This document shows positions 13,458-18,242 of a stretch of 18,242 nt of DNA, one piece after another. A model generated the notes under the pieces. The model had not been told where the DNA came from and did no database searches. It saw only the letters and a list, made by a program, of their open reading frames with translations. Position 1 is the stretch's first letter; every line of letters starts with the position of its first letter. Source of the stretch: Hydrogenophaga intermedia (GTDB taxonomy: Bacteria; Pseudomonadota; Gammaproteobacteria; Burkholderiales; Burkholderiaceae_C); assembly GCA_945869245.1 (NCBI GenBank), contig CAMBOY010000027.1, positions 1 through 18,242 on the forward strand. The letters run 5' to 3'. The translations under genes were made by a program, and so were the position numbers.

Positions 13458-14580
13458 TGAGCATGGCGCGGTAATCGTCCGCACTGGCCAGGCGCGGATT
13501 GGTTTTGTGGCAGTGGTCGGCCAGGGCGCCGTCCACCACCCGCGCAAACAGGTCTTCGCTCACCCCCACCGCGCCCAGGCCCGCCGGCAGGCCCAGGCGG
13601 GCGTTCATCTCGCGAATCGCCGGCCCCACGTCGGCGCCTGAGGCCAGGCCCATGGCCTGCGCCAGGCGCGCCAGCCGGTCTTCGCCCCGCACCGATTCGG
13701 CCTCGGCGTTGAAAGCCAGCACCGCCGGCAAAAACAGCGCGTTCAGCGTGCCGTGGTGCAGCCGTGGGTTGACGCCGCCCAGGCTGTGGCTGAGCGAATG
13801 CACACAGCCCAGGCCTTTTTGAAACGCCATGGCGCCGTGCATGCTGGCGCACATCATTTCGCGCCGGGCCTCGCGGTCGGCGCCGTTGCGGGTGGCGCGC
13901 TCAATGTGCGTCCAGCCCCGGCGCAGGCCCTCGATGGCGATGCCGTCGGCCGGCGGGTTAAATGCCGGCGCCAAAAAGGTCTCCATGCAGTGGGCGATGG
14001 CGTCCATGCCGGTGGCCGCGGTCAGCAGCGGCGGCAGGCCCAGGGTGAGTTCGGGGTCGAGCAGGGCGGTTTTGGGCACCAGGTGCCAGCTGTGAAAGCC
14101 CAGCTTGCGCCCGTCGTCCACGATCAGAATAGCGCCGCGCGCCACCTCGCTGCCGGTGCCGGCGGTGGTGGGCACCGCAATCAGCGGCGGCACGCCGTCG
14201 GTGATTTTGGGCGATCCGCCTTCGATGGTGGCGTAGGTCTTGAGCGGCCCGGGGTGCGCCACGGCAATCGCCACGCCCTTGGCGCAGTCGATGGCGCTGC
14301 CGCCCCCCAGCGCAATCAGGCCGTCGCAGCCCTCGGCCGCAAACACCGCCGCTGCAGCGCGCACCGCCGCCTCGGTCGGGTTGCTGGGGGTCTGGTCAAA
14401 CACCGCCGCCATGCCAGCGGGCAGCTGGGCCAGCACCTGGTCAAGCAGGCCGGCCGCGCGGATGCCCGGGTCGGTCACGATCAGCGGGCGCGCCATGCCC
14501 ACGCGCTCGCATTCGTCTTGCAGGCGCTGCACCACGCCAAAGTCCAGCAAGATATTGGTGATGTACAGAATCTGAGACAT
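13444..14580 (-). CDS. Iron-containing (group III) alcohol dehydrogenase
   Basis: 378 residues, typical for the family. The NAD(P)-binding GGGS is at 92-95 (ALGGGSAIDCAKG), and TAGTGSE at 139-145 follows in the usual place. Metal ligands fit the D-H-H-H pattern: Asp193 and His197 in GMDAIAHCME, His261 in HSLSHSLGG and His276 in HHG. Enzymes of this family reversibly oxidise alcohols or reduce aldehydes/2-oxo compounds with a ferrous or other divalent metal. The substrate is uncertain. ATG 14580 is preferred to a long in-frame upstream extension because AGGAAG lies 5-6 bp before it and MSQILYITNI is where family similarity begins. It is divergent from the esterase gene, sharing a 69-bp regulatory gap. 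Confidence 0.94.
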   Translation of the reverse strand: MSQILYITNILLDFGVVQRLQDECERVGMARPLIVTDPGIRAAGLLDQVLAQLPAGMAAVFDQTPSNPTEAAVRAAAAVFAAEGCDGLIALGGGSAIDCAKGVAIAVAHPGPLKTYATIEGGSPKITDGVPPLIAVPTTAGTGSEVARGAILIVDDGRKLGFHSWHLVPKTALLDPELTLGLPPLLTAATGMDAIAHCMETFLAPAFNPPADGIAIEGLRRGWTHIERATRNGADREARREMMCASMHGAMAFQKGLGCVHSLSHSLGGVNPRLHHGTLNALFLPAVLAFNAEAESVRGEDRLARLAQAMGLASGADVGPAIREMNARLGLPAGLGAVGVSEDLFARVVDGALADHCHKTNPRLASADDYRAMLSASL

Positions 14581-14649
14581 GCGTGCTTCCTGTAAGGTGG
14601 CGGGTGTCGCCAAAACTATCACCGCCGCTGTGGCGGTGCTGTCACCCGC
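14581..14649. promoter_or_regulatory. Divergent control region with a 7-5-7 dyad
   Basis: The 69-bp gap between the alcohol dehydrogenase (-) and esterase (+) genes contains the perfect inverted repeat CACCGCC-GCTGT-GGCGGTG at 14620-14638. Its right arm lies 11 bp before the esterase ATG, where the ribosome-binding site should be. It could be an operator serving both genes or a hairpin masking esterase translation. No clear promoter hexamers are visible for either direction. Confidence 0.45.
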
Positions 14650-15651
14650 ATGTCGCTGCATCAAAATCCCCGCCATTTGCTCACCCACGCCATGCGCGGG
14701 GTGATCGACCGCATCCACCGCGCCGGCCACCCGCCCATGCACGCCATGAGCCCGCAACAGGCCCGCGCGTTTTACGAAGCCGGGGCCGGCGTGCTCGACA
14801 TTCCGCCGCACAAAATGGCCCGCGACGAGGCGCTGAGCATCCCCACCCGCGACGGCCACACGGTGCCCGCCCGGCTGTGGGTGCCCCACAGCGCCGAGCC
14901 GGCCGCCAACGCCCAGGGCCAGCTGCCGGTGCTGCTGTACCTACACGGCGGCGGCTTTACCGTGGGCAGCGTGGCCACCCACGCGGCGCTGTGCCGCCAC
15001 CTGGCCCACCTGGGCCACTGCGCGGTGCTGTCGGTGGACTACCGGCTGGCGCCCGAACACCCGTTTCCCACCGCCGTGTTCGACGCCTGGGACAGTCTGG
15101 CCTGGCTGCGCGAGCAGGCCGCTACCCTGGGCTTGGACGCCGAGCGTGTGGCCGTGGGCGGCGACAGCGCGGGCGGCACCCTGGCCATCACCACCGCCTT
15201 GCACGCGCGCGACCAAGGCTGGCCGCTGCGCTTGCAGCTGCTGTTTTACCCCGGCTGTGTGGGCCACCAAAACACCCCCAGCCACCGCCAGTTTGCGCAA
15301 GGGTTCATCCTGGAAGAGCCGCACATCAGCTACTTTTTTGGCCACTACCTGCGCAGCCCCGCCGACCGAGACGACTGGCGCTTTGCGCCGCTGGACGGCG
15401 TGGATGAACAGGGCCATCAGCCCGACCCCAGCGGCGTTGCCCCAGCCTGGATCGGCTTGGCCGAGTGCGACCCGCTGGTGGACGAAGGCGTGGCCTGGGG
15501 CGACCACCTGCGCCTGCACGGCGTGCCGGTGGACCTGGAGATTTACCGGGGTGTGGTGCACGGCTTCATCCAGTTTGGCCGCGCCATTCCCGAAGCGCTG
15601 CAAGCGCACAACGACGCGGGCAGGGTGCTGCGGCAGGCCTTCGAGAACTAA
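14650..15651 (+). CDS. Alpha/beta hydrolase, hormone-sensitive-lipase-type esterase
   Basis: 333 residues. The oxyanion-hole motif HGGGF is at 99-103 and the nucleophile elbow GDSAGG at 171-176 (Ser173). The acid Asp274 is in AECDPLVDEG and the catalytic His304 in GVVHGFI. VDYRLAPEHPFP (129-140) is the usual HSL-family segment. These enzymes hydrolyse short- to medium-chain carboxylic esters, as in acetyl esterase Aes. No signal peptide is seen, so it is cytoplasmic. The ATG at 14650 has no good Shine-Dalgarno apart from GGCGGTG inside the upstream dyad; a later Met (residue 15 or 30) is possible but would cut the cap region. Pairing with a divergent alcohol dehydrogenase suggests ester hydrolysis followed by alcohol oxidation; this is inference. 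Confidence 0.94.
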   Translation: MSLHQNPRHLLTHAMRGVIDRIHRAGHPPMHAMSPQQARAFYEAGAGVLDIPPHKMARDEALSIPTRDGHTVPARLWVPHSAEPAANAQGQLPVLLYLHGGGFTVGSVATHAALCRHLAHLGHCAVLSVDYRLAPEHPFPTAVFDAWDSLAWLREQAATLGLDAERVAVGGDSAGGTLAITTALHARDQGWPLRLQLLFYPGCVGHQNTPSHRQFAQGFILEEPHISYFFGHYLRSPADRDDWRFAPLDGVDEQGHQPDPSGVAPAWIGLAECDPLVDEGVAWGDHLRLHGVPVDLEIYRGVVHGFIQFGRAIPEALQAHNDAGRVLRQAFEN

Positions 15652-15681
15652 TTTCTATCTGGTTTTTGGTTTATTTATCTG

Positions 15682-15717
15682 CAAAAATGTCAACATTGTT
15701 TGTCTTGGACATTTTTG
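15682..15717 (+). promoter_or_regulatory. 10-bp perfect inverted repeat abutting the ribosome-binding site
   Basis: In the AT-rich 75-bp gap before the 664-residue protein, CAAAAATGTC (15682-15691) and GACATTTTTG (15708-15717) are perfect complements separated by 16 nt. The right arm ends on the first G of the Shine-Dalgarno GGAG (15717-15720), 7 bp upstream of the ATG at 15727. As RNA it would make a ten-pair AU-rich stem next to the ribosome-binding site; as DNA it resembles a spaced operator. No obvious -35/-10 pair was found, although TTTATTTAT at 15670-15678 is AT-rich enough. Confidence 0.55.
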
Positions 15718-15726
15718 GAGATTTGA

Positions 15727-17721
15727 ATGAATCGAACCCGGAATCGGATCGTGTGTGTCGCCGCAGCGCTGGCGGGCTGGGGCGGCGGCGCCTGGGCGCA
15801 GGACGGAGCGGTGGGCATCAGCGCTGGCGCGCAGCCGCGCGACGTGGTGGTGTCGGTGCAAAACGGCCCCAACAACTGCGGCATGCAGATTCGTTTTGGT
15901 GACGGCCGGGAAGAAAAAAAGCGCCTCGAAGCGGGTGAGGTCTGGACCGTCAACCACAGCTACGCCGCCGACGGCAACTTTGGCATTCAGGCCGAAGGCT
16001 TGCTGGTGGTGCGCGGCCTGCGCACCGTAGGCCCGTGCAACTATGGCAACCAGGCCCTGCTGGCGGTGGCGGGCGTCAACGCGAGCCTGCAGGTGGCCAC
16101 AGCGGCCCCCGCGCCAGCGGCGGCGGGCGCCCCTGCAGCGGCGGCCCCGGCAGCACCCGCCGCCCCCGCAGCGGCCCAGGGCGCCCACCAAGACATGGTG
16201 CTCATGGTCAGCAAAAACGCCCGATCGCTCAAGTTCGTCAACACTCTGGATGGTGGCAAACGCCTGAGCAACGCGGAAGACTTGGCGCGCAGTGGCAGCA
16301 CCCTGTGCATCGTCAAGTTCCCCAACGCCTATGGCAGCCTGCCCGACGCGTCGGTCGATGCGGTGGCCCGCGCCGAACTGCGCCGCTATTTCCGCGAGCT
16401 CACCAACGGCAAAGACGTGAACCTGCGCAACACCGAGTGCATCGTCAACGACGGCGCCAACGCCAGCTTCCGGGCCTCGTCTGATCTGGTGCTGGTGCAG
16501 CGCCAGGCGCTGCCCATTCTGGCCAATGGCTCGCCCGAATTTGCCCAAGGCTACGAGGCGCTCAACGAGATCAGCCACACCAGCCTTTTTGCGATGGCCG
16601 ATCAAATGCGGCAGGCCGAGGCGCGCCGCCAGCAAGCGGTGGCCAACCGCGCGCAAGAGCTGGACACTTTGGCCCAGGCCAACTCGACCGACAAGGTCGG
16701 CTCCATCGCCTTTGGTGTGCCGCGCAGCTCGGGGCAGGCGGCGTTTTGCACCTTGTCGTACGACGGCGAACAGGGCGCGGCCATTCTGGCCTATGCCTAC
16801 CGCGGCTTTGCCACGCAGAGCGACGCCTTCCGCACCCAGGCCGAACGCGCACGCGCCACGGTCGACAACAACCGCCCCTACGCCAAGGCCTACGCCAGCG
16901 TCGAGGCCCTGTACGAAGCCCGCCAAACCAAGCCCGAGGAATGCTTGGTGTACGTGGACTTTCCCGCCAACCTGAAAAAAGTGGCCGCCGCGCTGCAGCG
17001 CGACGGCAAGCCCGCACCGGTGGTCAACGAGCTGGTGGCGTCCAGCGAGCTGCGCGACGACTGGGCCAAACGGGCCGGCTACCGCCAATACGCCGAATAC
17101 CAGACCGCCCGCGACATGAAGGTCAATGCCCAGCAGTACAAACAGCTGGGTGAATACCGCATCACCGACAAAGCCGGCCTAGACGCCGCCGTGCGCGAGA
17201 TGCAGGCCAGCCGCTACGCCACCGGCAGCGACGTGGGCGATGTGCTCAGCTACCTGAAAGACAAGGCCGAGGCGGCAGGCCGGTCCGGCGCCACCGCCGT
17301 GAGCGTGCGCGACGGCCGCCAAAAAGCCGCCCGCGAAGCCGCCGAAGCCAGCGCCGCCGCCGAACGCCGCCGGCGCGAGGACCAAGCCAAGGAGTTCCCT
17401 TTTATTGCGGTGCTCAGCTGCGGCATGCCGGGGCACATCAACATCATGGCCTGCTTTGCCGGTGGCAGCCGGGGCGTGGACACCGAACTGAAGTTGCGCA
17501 ATGGCAGCAACAGCGCCATGTACAAGGTCTACAACCTGCAGCAAGCCGGGCAAGAGCGCCGCGATGGCTTCTACATTGACCTGCGCCGCAATTTCGACCT
17601 GCGCGCCCAAAACGCCGACGACACCCTGATCCTCAGCCTCAAGATCATCGACCGCGTCAGCGGCCGCGTGGTGCACGAAGACCAGGCGTCGCGCTTCGAA
17701 GTGGTGTCCGCCCGCAACTGA
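15727..17721 (+). CDS. Secreted multidomain protein of unknown function with PKD-like N-terminus
   Basis: 664 residues; not recognised by name. A signal peptide occupies 1-24 (cleavage after AWA). Residues 38-118 resemble a PKD-like beta-sandwich: CGMQIRFGDG (51-60), WTVNHSYAADGNFGIQAEG (73-91), and Cys51 and Cys104 placed to pair. An Ala/Pro linker spans about 123-152. Two segments follow with the same cysteine layout: LCIVKF (Cys194) with TECIV (Cys238), and FCTLSY (Cys341) with EECLV (Cys406). A charged Ala/Arg/Glu helix, possibly coiled coil, covers about 527-555. The C-terminal domain (556-664) has Cys565 and Cys576, LKLRNGSNSAMYKVYNL and LILSLKIIDRVSGRVVH, probably beta-rich. Periplasmic or exported location is likely. 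GGAG at 15717-15720 supports ATG 15727. It is followed by a strong terminator. Confidence 0.85.
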   Translation: MNRTRNRIVCVAAALAGWGGGAWAQDGAVGISAGAQPRDVVVSVQNGPNNCGMQIRFGDGREEKKRLEAGEVWTVNHSYAADGNFGIQAEGLLVVRGLRTVGPCNYGNQALLAVAGVNASLQVATAAPAPAAAGAPAAAAPAAPAAPAAAQGAHQDMVLMVSKNARSLKFVNTLDGGKRLSNAEDLARSGSTLCIVKFPNAYGSLPDASVDAVARAELRRYFRELTNGKDVNLRNTECIVNDGANASFRASSDLVLVQRQALPILANGSPEFAQGYEALNEISHTSLFAMADQMRQAEARRQQAVANRAQELDTLAQANSTDKVGSIAFGVPRSSGQAAFCTLSYDGEQGAAILAYAYRGFATQSDAFRTQAERARATVDNNRPYAKAYASVEALYEARQTKPEECLVYVDFPANLKKVAAALQRDGKPAPVVNELVASSELRDDWAKRAGYRQYAEYQTARDMKVNAQQYKQLGEYRITDKAGLDAAVREMQASRYATGSDVGDVLSYLKDKAEAAGRSGATAVSVRDGRQKAAREAAEASAAAERRRREDQAKEFPFIAVLSCGMPGHINIMACFAGGSRGVDTELKLRNGSNSAMYKVYNLQQAGQERRDGFYIDLRRNFDLRAQNADDTLILSLKIIDRVSGRVVHEDQASRFEVVSARN

Positions 17722-17738
17722 CACCCGCCTTTGGCGCT

Positions 17739-17775
17739 ATCCTCCGGCCACACCCGTGACCGGAGGATTTTTTTT
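17739..17775 (+). terminator. Strong intrinsic terminator containing the next gene's ribosome-binding site
   Basis: ATCCTCCGG (17739-17747) pairs perfectly with CCGGAGGAT (17760-17768) across a 12-nt loop, followed by a run of T through 17775. It ends at the ATG of the thioesterase gene (17776). The right arm contains GGAGG (17762-17766), which is the only plausible Shine-Dalgarno of that gene, at 9 bp. The structure would end transcription of the 664-residue protein gene and hide the next ribosome-binding site in any read-through RNA. Confidence 0.85.
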
Positions 17776-18242
17776 ATGCCCGCCCAGCGCGACGATTTCC
17801 GTTTTTTCCACCGCCTGCGCGTGCGCTGGGCCGAAGTCGATATGCAAAAAATCGTCTTCAACGCCCACTACCTCATGTATTTCGACACCGCCATCACCGA
17901 CTATTGGCGGGCGCTGGCCATGCCCTACACCGAAGGCATGGCCTTGCTGCAGGGCGATCTGTACGTCGTCAAAGCCACGGTCGAATTCCACGCATCGGCC
18001 CACATGGACGATAGGGTCGACGTGGCGCTGCGCTGCGAACACATTGGCAAGTCGTCCATGCGCTTCAAGGGCGCCATCTTTCGTGGCGAAGAGCACCTGA
18101 TCAGCGGCGAACTGGTCTATGTGTTTGCCGACCCCGCCACCCAAACCTCGCGCCCGGTGCCCGACGCGCTGCGCGCCATGCTGCTGGGTTATGAAGCTGG
18201 CGAAGCCATGCTCGATGTGCGCGTGGGCCGCTGGGCCGAGTT
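17776..18242 (+). CDS. Acyl-CoA thioesterase, 4HBT hot-dog family, 3' truncated
   Basis: The frame is open from ATG 17776 to the window end, giving 155 codons, so nearly the whole protein (family usually 130-160) is visible but the stop is not. The N-terminal RLRVRWAEVDMQKIVFNAHYLMYFD segment matches 4-hydroxybenzoyl-CoA thioesterase/YbgC relatives, with Asp22 at the catalytic aspartate position of the DxxxIV motif. YVVKATVEFHASAHMDDRVDVALRC and SMRFKGAIFR complete the hot-dog fold, and ELVYVFAD is the usual late strand. The family hydrolyses acyl-CoA thioesters in the cytoplasm; the acyl group is unknown. GGAGG at 17762-17766 is the ribosome-binding site but lies in a terminator stem. Confidence 0.92.
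   Translation, partial: MPAQRDDFRFFHRLRVRWAEVDMQKIVFNAHYLMYFDTAITDYWRALAMPYTEGMALLQGDLYVVKATVEFHASAHMDDRVDVALRCEHIGKSSMRFKGAIFRGEEHLISGELVYVFADPATQTSRPVPDALRAMLLGYEAGEAMLDVRVGRWAE

Noticed and set aside
12729..13460. Alternative frame starting ATG 12729 overlapping the cysteine-motif protein
   Set aside because: Its translation is Arg/Ala/Gly-rich without motifs, whereas the frame from 12733 gives a coherent protein with conserved-looking CP motifs.
16090..16182. Repetitive GC-rich stretch that might be taken for a DNA repeat array
   Set aside because: It encodes an Ala/Pro linker in the 664-residue protein with irregular units; no fixed repeat or spacer pattern, so neither CRISPR nor a tandem array.

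Overview
The window is GC-rich with strong G/C preference at third codon positions and dense, mostly unidirectional genes. The protein repertoire is Tex, AidB-type acyl-CoA dehydrogenase, ElaA-type acetyltransferase, PemK/MazF-like toxin, many small oxidoreductases and a 4HBT thioesterase. Two GC-rich palindromic repeats resemble ones I remember from intergenic regions of Comamonadaceae. Together these suggest a betaproteobacterial chromosome, most likely Burkholderiales/Comamonadaceae. This is inference from gene content; there is no rRNA or tRNA gene here to confirm it.

Layout. 1-4030 (+): the end of a short-chain dehydrogenase, an NADP-dependent MDR oxidoreductase, an AidB-like acyl-CoA dehydrogenase and an ElaA-like acetyltransferase, closely spaced. 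4031-4786 (-): a small AAA/ABC-type ATPase whose stop codon abuts the elaA stop. 4953-5855 (+): a second short-chain dehydrogenase. 5885-6660 (+): an AT-rich promoter with an operator-like palindrome, then an overlapping two-gene pair that looks like a type II toxin-antitoxin module (RHH-like protein plus PemK/MazF-like toxin). 6664-7743 (-): a DUF72 protein. 7744-7991: a divergent intergenic region with four short perfect dyads. 7992-8585 (+): a membrane protein resembling an A24 prepilin peptidase without its catalytic aspartates. 8674-12139 (+): tex followed by a patatin-like phospholipase. 12165-12608 (+): a lipoprotein. 12733-13431 (+): a cysteine-containing conserved hypothetical protein behind an AT-rich leader. 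13444-14580 (-) and 14650-15651 (+): a divergent iron-type alcohol dehydrogenase and an HSL-type esterase. 15727-17721 (+): a 664-residue secreted multidomain protein of unknown function. 17776 to the end (+): a truncated 4HBT-family acyl-CoA thioesterase.

Functional picture. Two SDRs, the MDR reductase, the acyl-CoA dehydrogenase, alcohol dehydrogenase, esterase, phospholipase and thioesterase fit broad lipid, ester and alcohol metabolism. They are not one obvious pathway; only the first four genes look like a continuous transcription unit.

Most unusual points: (i) an 87-bp GC-rich palindromic repeat sits in frame inside the AidB-like gene, bracketed by a 6-bp direct repeat whose collapse restores an AidB-like sequence; (ii) several hairpins or terminators overlap or touch the ribosome-binding site of the next gene; (iii) a prepilin-peptidase-like protein lacks both catalytic Asp residues; (iv) the 664-residue secreted protein has a PKD-like N-terminus and two cysteine-paired segments. 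I saw no CRISPR array, insertion sequence, tRNA or rRNA. I did not find a clearly new defence system.
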